A DNA stretch of 64,000 bases from Ganoderma boninense (GCA_002900995.3 CM035306.1:1-64000); one strand, 5' to 3'; counted from the first letter of the stretch, positions 11,145 through 22,604 are shown. Notes: generated by a model from the letters alone, not told the origin. Program-made: numbers and translations.

Positions 11145-12128
11145 TCACCCGCGCTGTGTACGACGGCGGCCTGGTGGTACCGGGCGCTGCATCGGCGCCG
11201 AAAGTTGGGGTCGCTGGGCATCCTCCTCCTCTTTCACGCCCTTCAGGAACTCTGCGCCGAAGACGGTCTCGATGAGCTGGTGGCGGCGATCCTCCTCGGA
11301 GTAGTCACTGGATCTATGGAGTGCACGCACGGCGAGCCGTCGCTTCATTATCGATACTGCACGTTCGGCGCCATAGTATACAAAACGGTGCACTTACACG
11401 ACTCCATCGTGGCGCGCATTCCATCCCTCGCGGAACTGGTTCACCTTGAGCGCGAGGTCAAACCCGAGTATCTCGTAGTCCTCCCTGATGAGGGGGGTCA
11501 TGACTTTCGTGTTTGCGAGGTCTCGCAGCGCGTCGGGCAGGAATTTCGGCACGTCGTACTTGCACGCGACGGCGAGCTTGAGCGGCGGATCGTCCATGGC
11601 ACTGATCTTGCGGATTGCGGCGCGTCGCGCGTCTTCGAAGCTCCAGAGGGTTGCGAGCTTGATAGCATTCAACCACCGTGTCATGTAGGCAGCCCGCATG
11701 GCGTCGTCGCTGCGACCGAAATCAGACCAGCTCGTAAGCATGCAAGGGTCCTGGCACTGCACTTGTGTGACGTACTCGGACTCGGTCGGTTCACCAGCCC
11801 CCGTAGCAGCGTCTGCTTTGGAGGGAGGTGCTATGAGGCACCAAAGAAAGTCGCGAAACTCGGCGGCAGTGACGTCCTCGAGCACGTATGGCTGTGCGGC
11901 GGTGGCGATCGCGCGAAAGGACTCGGACTTGGACTGTTCGCAAACGTAGTTGGGAATGCCGAACAGGATTCCTTCAACCTAACGCAAGATGAGCAGAAGT
12001 ATGGAGATATGCCATGGCGTGGCTTGCACTAGCACTAGTAGGGGCATGAAAGGACGTACTTGGATCTGGACGATCGAAAAGAAAAAGACCGGGTCGGTAG
12101 TGGCCTGGGGGCCGGCGGTGTTAGGCAT
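11145..12128 (-). CDS. BTB/POZ-family protein (paralogue A, intact copy)
   Basis: Three exons, 12128-12060, 11978-11398 and 11313-11145, join to 272 residues. Exon 1 is a short leader ending FFFSIVQIQ. Exon 2 starts VEGILFGIPNYVCEQS and holds the BTB-type core VTAAEFRDFLWCL, then a helical part (FEDARRAAIRKI, LKLAVACKYDVPKFLPDAL, YEILGFDLALKVNQFREG). The last exon carries the family tail HQLIETVFGAEF. BTB domains dimerise and act as adaptors; partners here are unknown. A further candidate intron within exon 2 (about 11762-11710, acceptor TCGCAG) would also keep the frame, so the middle is uncertain. A broken copy lies inverted at 22605-23535 with a similar 5' flank. Confidence 0.75.
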
Positions 12129-12729
12129 GGCCTGAGGATTGTAAGTTCGGGCTGAGGTGAGTGAGAGTGGAGAGGGGATGAGGGACAGTTGCTCGACGAG
12201 CTGCATTTTCTACCCGCTGGGGTATGCGCGAAGCGGGAGCCGGCCATTGCGGCTGCCGGTAAGGAACAGCGCCATAAGTCAGTGTGGTTCACCGCAGCAC
12301 ACTGCACAAGGGCATCGTTGAATACATAGGAACAGAAAAGAAGGGGAATACCAAAAAGCAGAATGCCATATTCGCCGCAGCACGCCGGGTGCGGGGTCTC
12401 CGGTGTCCCGTGACAAAACGACGATCCCGCCAACGAACTTGGATCAGACTGTTGACCTGGTCAGCGAGTCTTGGCATGGGGACAGCGTTCACAATAGGAA
12501 GTGTAAGGGTGTATTTGAGAAGCGAGATCGATTTTTGGACCTTAGAGTTCAACGGAACGAATTGCAATCTTTTGTTGAGCGTGCCCGCAAAGGCGGTCAC
12601 TGGAACGAGGGACATTAGAGGGCCATTCCTGCGTCTACATAACATCAGACACGCGTGATCCTAGTATTGGCATCGAAACATCGCCCACCACATCACACCT
12701 ACGACTTCAGACGTGGACAGCCCGCACAG
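12129..12729. other. Intergenic, upstream flank of BTB paralogue A
   Basis: The minus-strand 5' flank includes ATGGCCGGCTCCCGCTTCGC, closely similar to ATGGCCAGCTCCCGCTTTGC upstream of the broken copy at 22497. This shows the duplication included the leader region. Confidence 0.45.
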
Positions 12730-13713
12730 TCAGTACTCCGTCTCGGGCCTCAAACCCGAGCCTTCCCTCCAGTCTCTCGCGAACGCATCACCGAAGATCT
12801 TCCCAATAAGCGACCCCCGCTTGTCCTTACTACCACACACGGGGGGTACAAAGTCAGTCAGAAACTTCCACTGACAGAATGGAACAGAAACAGTACGCAC
12901 GGCACGACCTCGCCCGACCTCGGGTAGATCGCCTCGCGATACCTGACGACGCCTGCAGCAAGCTCAAGTCCGAGCGTCCCGTACTCCTCCACGGTGAGCG
13001 ACGCGTCTCGCTCGAGCATGTCCTCAAGGGCTTTGGGCAGGAGCTGATGCGCGCTGTACGCGCGCGCGGCCGCGAGCCGGATGACGCAGTCCTCTATGTC
13101 CGCCACGCGCGCGACCGCGGTCTCGCGCAGGTCCGCGAACTGCCATCGGGTGGCTAGGGCGAGCACGTTCACCCACGACGTGGGCTGAGTAACGTTTTCG
13201 TCGGCCCTATGTGATCCGCATGCCAGGGTATGATCATTGAACGCACGTAGTATGGGCACCTAGGAGGACACAACCGCGGTCCACCGGCGACGCACCTGCC
13301 ATACGGACCAGAGGGTAGGAGGACGCGCAGGAAGTCGCGGAACTCGGTCGCAGAGACGCCCTCGAGGTGGTCGACATCGCAGAACGTCTCGACGGGGCCG
13401 TTGGAGGCGGCGACGTGGAACAGCTTCTGGAAGAAGGGAGACTGCGAGAGGTGATAAGTCGGGACGCGGAATCGGACTGAATCCACCTGTGGTACATGGT
13501 ATAGCCGTCGTATTCACGACATACGTATGTTGGCGTGCAGGTCGTCCGCAGGTAGAATGAGCGGGACGGGCAACGAACCTGGAAGGTGTGCAGCTCGTAG
13601 TAAAATTGGGGGTCGGGCACCCAGTCGTGCTTGGGCGTGGAGTTGCACTGGGAGTGGGAACCCGACTTGGGGCTCGCTGTATTGGACTTGGAGGTCGATG
13701 AACTGGCGGCCAT
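12730..13713 (-). CDS. BTB/POZ-family protein (paralogue B, left copy)
   Basis: Four exons, 13713-13579, 13486-13296, 13206-12901 and 12829-12730, join in frame to 243 residues. The order is a polar leader ending FYYELHTFQ, BTB-like core (VRFRVPTYHLSQSPFFQKLF, then EGVSATEFRDFLRVLLP), helical part (TSWVNVLALATRW, FADLRETAVARVADIED, LLPKALEDMLERDASL, YGTLGLELAAGVVRYREA), and a separate last exon with the tail SLIGKIFGDAFARDW. It is a likely cytosolic or nuclear adaptor protein of unknown partner. All intron positions and phases are shared with the copy at 17871-18867; the two proteins are near-identical over most of their length. The ATG at 13713 gives the conserved leader MAASSSTSKSN. Confidence 0.82.
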
Positions 13714-13925
13714 GTTCTGGAATGAGGGGAAGAAGCAAGGGACAGCGGGTATGTGCAGCTGCAGTCCGTGTTTAGATTCTGTTTATGTATACCCGTCCTT
13801 CCCTATATGTATGCCCCCAGTGTCGGGTCACAGCTGCACTGCGGTAGTCCACCTGCCGGCACAATCCAGAAACGAGTCTTCGTTAGACAGAAATGGACAC
13901 CCCCAAGGCGAAACGAGGGCGCGCA
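12730..13925 (-). repeat. Left arm of inverted duplication (paralogue B plus promoter)
   Basis: The gene and about 210 bp of upstream sequence match 17628-18867 in inverted orientation. In the promoter, GTGGACTACCGCAGTGCAG and TTTCTGGATTGT are shared in the same order. Confidence 0.75.
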
Positions 13926-14329
13926 ACATCGCTGGGCCCGGACTGAGATACAGCCTGAGAATCGGACGGTCGAGGACAAGTATGCTGAAAGACATAAGCG
14001 GTGCCGTTACGGGGCGTGTGCTCCGCCAGACAACCCCTAGACTGCAGCTGCGGTAGGTCAGGCGCCAGTCGCGAGCGAAAGAGAGAGCTGCGCCTCGCAC
14101 CACTGGTTTGGAACCCTGCCTCCTCTCCACTTCGAACCCCGTCGTTGCAGAGATATGACGGTGAGTTCTGGCCCCCGCCTTCGGGACCTTCATTCCCTCC
14201 CTCGACGGCCACCGCGGTAGAATTTGACTCGGGGGATGACGCGACTCCCATCCGGCGACGTCTTGCGAGCGAACAGCAACGGCTTGTAAGGCTCCTCGCA
14301 CGGTCGCTTGCTGCATTGCAGGATGGGAC

Positions 14330-14486
14330 TTCAACGAGACGACAAATTTCGTGGACAGCGACTCACCGAGCTTCTACAGTTGTTGAGGCGCATCGCCCTG
14401 TCGCATGCCGCTCCTTTAAGTCGCCCTTCGATGGCTCAGAGGACGAGCTCGTCAGAGCGGAGCTCTACGAGCTGAACGTGTATGGT
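14330..14486 (+). pseudogene. Relic of a 2OG-Fe(II) oxygenase gene
   Basis: The short segment FKSPFDGSEDELVRAELYELNVYG followed by a GTGCGC donor-like site matches the end of exon 2 in the two intact oxygenases (VRAELYKLNVYG). Upstream sequence is only vaguely similar, and the catalytic third exon (KPHKD...) does not follow. I read it as a decayed third copy. Confidence 0.5.
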
Positions 14487-15227
14487 GCGCATATAGTGAG
14501 TGCACTGAACGGAAGTGTTTCCGAACTGACCACAACGTACCTCATACACACACAGATACCTCGGGTACGGACTCAGCCCGCCGCAACCAATGCGAGAGAG
14601 ACCTACTTCCGCTCGGACTTGCTTAGCTACGAAGGGCTGCTGCACATTCAGTGACGGTCAGTCAGTGGTGGGTCAGCCTGCCAGTGGAAGACGGCCAACA
14701 AGTCGTTGGCGATATAGGACCTCGAGTCGTGTCCAGCACCATAGAAAATGTCAACAAGGTCGACTACTGTGAGCTCCAAGAACACACAAGACAACAACAT
14801 AGACAAGGGTGTGGACGGAAGGGAACTTGGGGTCCGCCGTCTGGCAACGCCGACCACCACGCCTCCCGCATGCGATAAGCGCCTGACAGTGTAGCACGTT
14901 CGAATCCCCGCAGCGTACGGCTCATGCTGAACTCAATCCCAGTTCTTTCTCCTCCTAACGGGAAACCTGTAGGTCACATAATATTTTTGCAAAACAGACA
15001 ACCAGATCGACACTAACAAATACATATGCAACGGGATCATAGCAACCAAAGCAAGGATATACACGAAGCAAGGACAACAACGATAGCACGAGCGCAACAC
15101 GACAACGACATTCGTACAACCTCTGTGGGTATAGATATAAATCAAGACCAGCAAATACACACGGCCACGGACTACTTCAAACAGACAGACGACCCGGAGG
15201 GCCCCCGCCCTCGCACCCCGCTGAGCA
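14487..15227. other. No recognisable gene
   Basis: Mixed low-information sequence. GTTCGAATCCCC near 14899 resembles a tRNA T-arm, but the pairing arms are absent. Confidence 0.35.
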
Positions 15228-16455
15228 CTAGTACAGCGCCGTGCCAAACACAGCGCGGATCTGCTGTGAAAATTCCGTCTGCTTCCTCAACGCGCTCACC
15301 GTCACCTGCGCCGCCCTCGGGCCAGCGGGCTGCGATCCTGCATGCCCGTGCAGACCCGCCGTGGCACCGATACCAGCAGCACCAGGCGTGGGGGTAGCGA
15401 AGTGCCCGTGTGCGACGGTGCAGTAGTTGCAGCCGCAGACGCATGACCCCGAAAACACGACGCTCTCGCGGACCTGGAAGAGCTTCGCGGCGGCGTCCCA
15501 GCCGAGGGCCTCGAGGTCCTGCGCGGAGAGCGGCGCGTCCTGCTGCGCGAGGGCACAGAGCGCGGGCTCGGTCCAGCCGGCGATATTGTACGTGCGCGCG
15601 AGGACGATGCGCGCAGTGGGCGTCGCGACGAGCTTGGAGAGCTCGGCGATGGCGCGGTCGCGGATGTCTTTGAAGAACCACATGGTCGAGAGGCGGAGGA
15701 CGGCGACCCATTGGGGCTGCGTGAGCCGGCGCGGGGAGGACGCATAGCCTCTGTGGGGGCGGGGGTGGGGGGGCGGGGTTCACCGGCGGGGTATGGGGTG
15801 TATGGGCCGGGTGTGGGCGGGGTCACGGGTGCGTGGGCGGGATAACGGATGTGTGGGGCGGGATAACGGGTGCGTGGGCGGGGTAACAGGTGCGTGGGCG
15901 GGGTAACAGGTGCGTGGGCGGGGTAACAGGTGCGTGGGCGGCGGGGGCGAGGGACGTTAGGGTGGAGATGGGATTGCGGATGAGGATGAGGTAAGTGTGG
16001 CATGCTATGAACGACAGATGCCACGAGAACAGACATGAGGGACTCACGAACGGAACATAACCCAGAGAAGGGCCTTGAACTCGTCCTCGCTCACGCCCTC
16101 GAGCTTGATCGGGTTATCGTCGCTCGAGCCCTCGACACCGTACGCGCTGTTGACGGGGGGCAAGGCGAACATTGCAGAGAACACCTCGGACTCCTGTTCG
16201 AACGGCCGGCGGGGGACTTTGAACAGAACGTCTTCGACCTGAATACAGGACGACGCGGTCGTTGGCCAACTGGGAGCGAAGAGCACGGAGGGGATCGCTT
16301 ACCAGCAGCACGATGTCCTGACAGTAGAAGTCATCGTCTCTCCGGGGGGACTTGGGGCTGGTCGGGTGGGGCTGTTCACTGGGAGGAGGGCTTGAGGGAG
16401 CAGGCGACACTGCCGTAGTGCTCGTCGTGCCTGAGTTCATCTTGAACGCAGTCAT
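15228..16455 (-). CDS. BTB/POZ-family protein with Cys/His-rich C-terminus
   Basis: Three exons, 16455-16303, 16238-16048 and 15750-15228, join to 288 residues. The order is a Ser/Pro leader (SPPPSEQPHPTSPKSPRRDD), DDFYCQDIVLL, BTB core (VEDVLFKVPRRPFEQESEVF, EGVSEDEFKALLWVMF), and helical part (LTQPQWVAVLRLSTMWFF, IRDRAIAELSKL, ARIVLARTYNIAGW, LEALGWDAAAKLFQVRE). Unlike the paralogues it continues without an intron into a Cys/His cluster (CVCGCNYC...HGH) and a Gly/Ala stretch before a tail QQIRAVFG that resembles the IFG tail of the others. Intron 2 (16047-15751) contains a minisatellite. It sits at the centre of the 11-23 kb inverted duplication. Confidence 0.78.
15814..15942. repeat. GC-rich minisatellite inside an intron
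   Basis: About six units of roughly 21 bp, consensus GGGTAACAGGTGCGTGGGCG. The last three are identical; earlier ones differ at a few sites. It lies wholly in intron 2 of the BTB gene 15228-16455. Confidence 0.85.
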
Positions 16456-17627
16456 GCAGATTGTTGAAAGACTGTGTGAGCACTAAACGGAGGGACGCAC
16501 GAGAAGATGGTGGTTGTAAGCGCGATTCGAGAGCGGGCTGTAACTCGGAGGGAGAGAGAGAAGTAGAGGTTCGGAAACCTTGTACACCGAAGAAGTCGAA
16601 GCCGGCGGGCGGACGGGCGTTGGCGTTGGCGTTGACGTTGGCGATTTGGGGCGGGATTTATAGCAGATCAAGGTTAGATCAAGGGAAGCCTTGCAGATAA
16701 GTACATCGTGCGCGAGAGGGCTACAGCCTTCAAGCACCAGTCGTTGTGATGGGGGGGTTCCGGTTTACATGGACCAGGTACAAGGCCCGCTGCCTACCGA
16801 CTCTGACCGCATAACGGCCGGTGGGCCGGTTCGCGTACCGGCCGCTTGTCGGTATCGCCCGTTTTGGCAGAACAAGCGCTAGCCACACCTCAGCGTTGTG
16901 TATTGTGGCATGATTCTGCCTCACCCCTGCTGTGAATATGGAACGCTGTCTGAGGTAGGGAGGATATTTCTGCCATGCACTCGTACATATGGTTCTCATC
17001 TCGAGACTGACTTGCACAAGTTTTACAGGCTCAAAACTTCAATTGCCCGCTGCTGTGGGTGCCTTTCGTCTGTCCACCGTGCCCAGAGTCGTGTCCCAAC
17101 CGCGTCCACTCACCGTCTGCTCTGGTCTATGTCGCTGTCCTTTGTGATCTTCGTGCCCAAATAAACCAACCAATCAGCCTCGACGATGTCTCTTACGGCG
17201 ACGGGCATAGATCCTGGTCCTGATCCCTAGTTACCGTAATCCAGGAGACTTCGCGACGACGCGATGACCCCAAGTTGGTGGTTGTCGTTGTCGCTGTAAT
17301 ATTGTAGGTTCGATCTAAAACGTCGGCGAAGGCAATTGAAGGCCGCATCCAGCTGCATAGAACGGCATAGATGACCCGGATCGTCACCGAGGGAAAGAGG
17401 CTCCCGAAGGCGGGCGAAAGAGACGAACGCATGGGTGCGATGTGGGAGGAGGAGTGCCCAAGCGGTAATGCGAGGTGAATCTCTTTCGCTTCCGATTGCA
17501 ATGCTGAGGTGGTGCGCATGACCTGCCGCAGCTGCGAGCCTCAGGCTATCTCGCGAACCGCCCCTCCCCCCCTCTTCCCCCAGGATACCAGTCATCTTGT
17601 TGTGGGCGGAACGATGCTTGTTTAGTG
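16456..17627. other. Intergenic at the centre of the inverted duplication
   Basis: Contains the upstream flank of the BTB gene and a GC-rich stretch with overlapping palindromes around 16810-16850 (GGCCGGTGGGCCGG, ACCGGCC). No convincing gene. Confidence 0.35.
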
Positions 17628-18867
17628 CTGTACGCCCTCCTTTCGCCTGGAGTGGTCCATTTCCTTCTAGCGAAGATAGCCTGTGACTTGTTTCTGGATT
17701 GTTTCGGCGGGTGGACTACCGCAGTGCAGTCGTGGCCCGACGATGTGAGGATACAGCATCGGGAAGGCAGGGTGTACATAAACAGGAACTGCCCTCAGAT
17801 GCTGCTCCGCATACCTGCCGTCCTTGCTTCCTTCTCTCCACTCTCTCCGCCACTGGCACCTTTCTAGACTATGGCCAGCTCATCAACCTCCAAGTCCAAT
17901 CCAACAAGCCCCAAGTCGGGTTCCCACTCCAAGCGCAACTCTACGCCCAAGCACGACTGGGTCCCCGACACCGACTTTTACTACGAGCTGCACACCTTCC
18001 AGGTTCGTCATTGTCCCGCCGGTCCCGCACATCATATACCTATAGCTCAAAGCCCGCTCCACACGCTGACTCGGACCCCCGGATACATGACATTGCACTA
18101 TAGGTGGAGTCAGTCCGGTTCCGCGTCCCGACGTATCACTTCTCGCAGTCTCCCTTCTTTCGGAAGCTATTCCACGTCGCCGCCCCCAATGGCCCTGTCG
18201 AGACGTTCTGCGACGTCGACGACCTTGAGGGCGTCTCCGCGACCGAGTTCCGCGACTTCCTGCGCGTCCTCTTGCCCTCCGCCCCATACAGGTGCGTCTC
18301 CAGTGGACCGTGGTCGTGGCTTGCTAAGCGCATCCCGGTTCGCGCACTGATCACAGCCTGGTGTGCGTATCGTATCACATAGGGCCGATGCAAACGTTAC
18401 TCAGCCCACGTCGTGGGTAAACGTGCTCAAGCTGGCCACCGCATGGGGGTTCGCGGACCTGCGCGAGGCCGCGATCGCGCGTGTTGCGGACATAGAGGAC
18501 TGCATCGTCCGGCTCGCGGCCGCGCGCCAGTACGGCGCGCACGAGCTCCTGCCCAAGGCCCTCGAGGACGTGCTCGAGCGGGACGCGTCGCTCACCGTGG
18601 GGGAGTACGGGACGCTCGGAGTCGAGCTGGCCGCGGGTGTCGTCAGGTACCGTGAGGCAGTGTACCCTCGGTCGGGCAAGGTCGTGCAGTGCGTGCTGTG
18701 TCTGTTTCGTTCTGCGTGTGGGTTGGTGGAAGTTTCTGACAGACTCTGTGCCCTCCGTGTGCGGTAGTAAGGACAAGCGGGAGTCGCTTATTGAGAAGAT
18801 CTTCGGCGATGCGTTCGTGAGGGACTGGAGGAAAGGCTCGGGTTTGCGGCCGGAGGCGGAGTACTAA
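17628..18867 (+). repeat. Right arm of inverted duplication (paralogue B plus promoter)
   Basis: Matches 12730-13925 in inverted orientation, promoter included. Gene and intron structure are conserved throughout. Confidence 0.75.
17871..18867 (+). CDS. BTB/POZ-family protein (paralogue B, right copy)
   Basis: Exons 17871-18002, 18104-18291, 18383-18688 and 18768-18867 join in frame to 241 residues. The layout is that of its inverted sister at 12730-13713: leader ending FYYELHTFQ, core VRFRVPTYHFSQSPFFRKLF and EGVSATEFRDFLRVLLP, helical part (TSWVNVLKLATAW, FADLREAAIARVADIED, LLPKALEDVLERDASL, YGTLGVELAAGVVRYREA), and last exon SLIEKIFGDAFVRDW. Introns and phases are identical to the sister. 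Both copies look intact, so dosage or divergence in expression could matter. Partner proteins are unknown. Confidence 0.83.
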
Positions 18868-20110
18868 CGATGCCGTCTGCGCCCGAAGTCGTGGGTGTAT
18901 TGTGGCGGGCTGCGCGTCCGTGCACCAATGCTAGTCACGTACTTTGTGCTTCTTGTGTTCCGCGGTCGCCTTTCCGCACTTGACCCATCTCCTCTTCCCG
19001 GCTGATGTTCAATGTAGACGAAGGCTCAGACAAGAAGCAGAGAGGACTACGAAAGTTCGGGCTATCAGTTTGTGCTTCGTTCGTTCAACTGGGCTTATGG
19101 GTCTGAGGTCACAAACTAGTTCCACAGTCGGGGACCTCGGCAGTCTACGATCGCCTAGACAGTCCGCATTCACAAGTCTTGTTGCCTTATGCTAACTCCC
19201 CGACGGTTACGTCGAGCTTTCTGCAGTGGATCCTCGTTCGATCCAGGACGCGGTCATCAGATGGAAAGTCAGCCGATTTTTGTCCCTGGGCTCACCGGGG
19301 ACTCGAAGAAGATGTCACGGCAGCTGGAGACCCCATTCTCGGATATGCGGGTGCTGCGATGTGGTACGCCCCTTCCTTCCTCTTCGTATGTTTTCGACGA
19401 CACCCTAATAAGTACACAGGGTTTCGGGTCAGGTCTGCTGATATGGTACGCCCCGCACCGCCCTGTCAGCTCCCACCGCCCATGGTGGCTCCTGCCGCCA
19501 CCCAAGCACATATGATGCACTTGCTCAGACAACTCTTGAGCATTACTCCTCCACTCGCCATCACTTCTTCGAACAACCCTCCTCAGACAATCCTACTGCG
19601 ATTAACAAGCATAAGCGATGGTGCGGCAACACAGCCTGTGCCGACCGTGGTAAGGTAAGACGGGTTTCTGGCCTGTAATTTCGACACCGCCGATCAAGTA
19701 GAGTTGGCTCACATATCGCGCCTATTGTAGACTCTGTGTCGCTCGGGACGTCGGGTGGTGTCTAATGGCGCCATTTGAACTTTGAAGAGTTATGCTTCTT
19801 TGCCTCGAAGCGAAGGCAATGTAGCAGGCTGACGCATCCCGAGACTCTGATCATATGCTCTGCGATAACCGTATTTCTGAAACGTTACATTCTAGATCCA
19901 CAGCAGGCGTAGACTCCGTGAAATGCTCCCGGTGCAGCGAGGACGAATTCCGCGCGAGACCTGCCTTCGTCAGGTGACGGCGAGTGGCCTGGAAGGCCAC
20001 GCGTGGCGCGTCTAGCGGTGAAAGGTAGGACGCGAGTAAGGTTTATAAAGCGTCGCCGGTAGGGCATGGCTGACCGTGACCCGCCACACTACATTTTTTC
20101 AGTCCCAGCC
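18868..20110 (+). other. Mostly non-coding; one possible exon at about 19502-19654
   Basis: One plus-strand segment reads like protein (YDALAQTTLEHYSSTRHHFF, then HKRWCGNTACADRGK) and ends in a good donor, GTAAGACGG at 19655. I found no partner exons and know no family for it. The rest shows no structure. The whole stretch has no counterpart in the left arm of the duplication. Confidence 0.25.
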
Positions 20111-21419
20111 ATGAGGGCACTAAAGCACCTCCTCGACGTTATCGTCCTCGTGGAAAGCCTTTCGCTTTTTGTCTTTGCCGGCGGCGGTCCCGGGCCCCAG
20201 CCAGGGCAGATCAAGAACCTGGTCACTTTTGGCGACTCCTACACGGACATCGTAAGTTCACATCTCACTCTCGAGCGATACAACACGAGTAGAGTCCCTG
20301 TGCTCACATTCACCGCGCCCCCGTTCTCCAGAACGGCCACGACGACGGCGGGATAGTATGGCCCGTCTTCGCCGCCGACGACGGCAACTTCACCCTCTTC
20401 CCCTTCGCCAAGGTCGGCGCGACGTGCTCCAACGCCCTCACGTCCCGCCCCTTTCCCTCCCTCTTCGAAGCCCAGCTCCCATCCTACTTCGCCGCGAGGG
20501 CCAACGGCTCCCTTGCTGCGCTCCATCCCGACGACACGGTCTACACGCTGTGGATCGGGACGAACGACGTGGGCGCGAACGCGCTGCTGACGGGGAGCCA
20601 GACGCCCGGCGTCACGGTCGCGGACACGACGGCGTGCGCGGTGAACTGGGTGCGCGCGCTGTACGACGGCGGCGCGCGGAACTTCGTCTTCCAGAACGTG
20701 AGTCAGCCAGCCAGTCGTGCGATAAAGCCCAGGTGGACTGAAACACGGGCGAAACGAATGCACGCTCACCACCCGACCTTTGGGGACACAGATGATCCCG
20801 CTTGAGACCGTGCCGCTGTATGCGCCGGACTCGTACCCGAACCTGTACTGGAACGCGCGCCGGAACACGACAGAGTGGAGCGTGTTCATGCGCGAGCTCA
20901 CGACCTCCGGGAACGCGATCGCCCGCCTCCAGCTGCAGCTCCTCGCCCCGACGCTGAAGGGCGCGCATATCGGTGAGTGATGCTGACATTCTCGGTGCCG
21001 TTTTGCTTGGCCAAAGGATGGAGATGGAACGTGGAACTCACCGTGGACCGTCTATACCTCCACGCTACAGGCCTGTTCGACTCGCACTCGCTCTTCGCGG
21101 ACATGTACGCGCACCCGGAGCGGTATCTGAATGGCACTGGGCCGTTCAACGTCACCGGGGCTGCGCACGCTTGTGTCTTCCAGGAGAACGAGAGCCAGCA
21201 TGACCGAGGGATGTGCACCGACGCACCGGACCCAGATAGCTACCTCTGGTGAGTCGGCGTTGGTATCGTAAACGGGGTTGATGATGTGTGTTCACACGGA
21301 GGTCCCGGGGTAGGTGGGACGAGTTGCATCCATCGGTGCAGGCATCGCGCGTAGTGGCGAAAGCAATTTCGGATGCGATTCACCGGAGGTCGGAGGAGTG
21401 GATCACTTGGCTGTCGTGA
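20111..21419 (+). CDS. Secreted GDSL/SGNH esterase (carbohydrate esterase family 16-like)
   Basis: Probable extracellular acetylesterase acting on plant cell-wall polysaccharides. Exons 20111-20251, 20332-20697, 20792-20972, 21071-21248 and 21314-21419 join to 323 residues. A hydrophobic N-terminus (LLDVIVLVESLSLFVFAGGG) is a likely signal peptide. SGNH blocks are all present: FGDSYTDI with S43, G76 in VGATCSN, N125 in IGTND, and D291-x-x-H294 in WWDELHPS. Several NxT/NxS sites suggest N-glycosylation. Length fits the family. ATG 20111 is preferred over the upstream in-frame GTG/ATG region because it begins the hydrophobic core. The gene lies in the right arm of the inverted duplication with no left-arm copy. 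Confidence 0.88.
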
Positions 21420-22604
21420 GGGTGAGCATTTGCGTAATGAGCGACGTCTGTCTGTCTGGGACGGAAAGCGGAGGCCGTGTAGACTGAATCAAGAAAGTTG
21501 CTCAGAGTTGTTGTCGTTGGGAAGAACGCTTACCGCATCCATCTGAGCCACCTTCCAAGGCTCCTATGGCACACTGAGCAGCAGGATGTGGACCGAGGTC
21601 TTCTTCACCGGCAGGTCGTGATGGTGCTCGTCATACCATAGTATATGCGTGCGCTGAGGCTATGAAGTACTAAGTTGCTTCAAATGTGCTCTGATGAGGG
21701 AGCATGAGTCGTCAAGGGAGGTAGGCGATGAGGCATTGGAAGCCTGCGCTGAGGGCAGGTCAGAGACTGGAGCCTGCAGGGATCCTGAGCCATGCCGCGT
21801 TGCGCGAATTGGCGGGCCGGAGTTTGCCATGGGGGCGCTTAAAGCCACTGGTACTGTACCTTTGCGCGTCACTCTCAGGCTCGGGAGACTCGCCGACCGC
21901 CATGTTCATTGTTTTGCTTGCCTTCGGCTTCCCTCATCAGTTGGACTGTCCTGTCCACTCTCCCTGTCGTCAGTTGTTACAAATAGCCAGAACGAGGTAA
22001 GCGCTCTGTGCGGTAAATCTTGACCACTCCGATGCCTTCCCGCACGGGCCTACCACACACCTGTGGGAACAAAATCGTACATGTGGTGTATTGGTGCACA
22101 CAGTGAGCCGGTGAGTACATCTTTTTCCTCTCGCCGCCACAGTCCTCCTGGGATCTGCGCTCCTTGCGCCTTGCTCTCCCCTCTCGGAGACTCGTATCGT
22201 TCGCGTCACAAGTCTTTTCAGCTCATCCCTGGTGCTCCTGCTGGTTTAGTCGATCATTCAGCCATCCGCCTGAACGCTTGTCCCCCACCATTGTCGGATG
22301 CTGGACATTATGGCTGAACTTAGTCGGCCATATCATCCGTCAGACAGCCACGATCCCGACATTCTACAACGAAACACAGTGTCCCTGTGTGGTATGGTTT
22401 CCCTGCTATTAGTATGCGTGCAGCGAAGCCCTGCTGCAATGTACTGCTGCCGATGTTTGCTTGTGCGCTGTGTCGTGATTCTTACTGGAAGCTGTCATGG
22501 CCAGCTCCCGCTTTGCGGTGTGCCTGCCCGTGAGCGAATACATCAGCTCGAACGACTGTTGTGCATTTCCCCCTCCGCTCACTTCGTCTTGCGCTCCTCG
22601 AACC
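21420..22604. other. Intergenic, no recognisable gene
   Basis: The right end (22490-22604) is homologous to the 5' flank of BTB paralogue A; the remainder shows nothing assignable. Confidence 0.35.

Noticed and set aside
14880..14915. tRNA-like string GTTCGAATCCCC
   Set aside because: There is no acceptor, D, or anticodon stem around it, and the T-stem does not pair.
15783..16036. Pro/Arg-rich minus-strand frame across the minisatellite
   Set aside because: It is created by the GC-rich 21-bp repeats within an intron flanked by good GT and AG sites.
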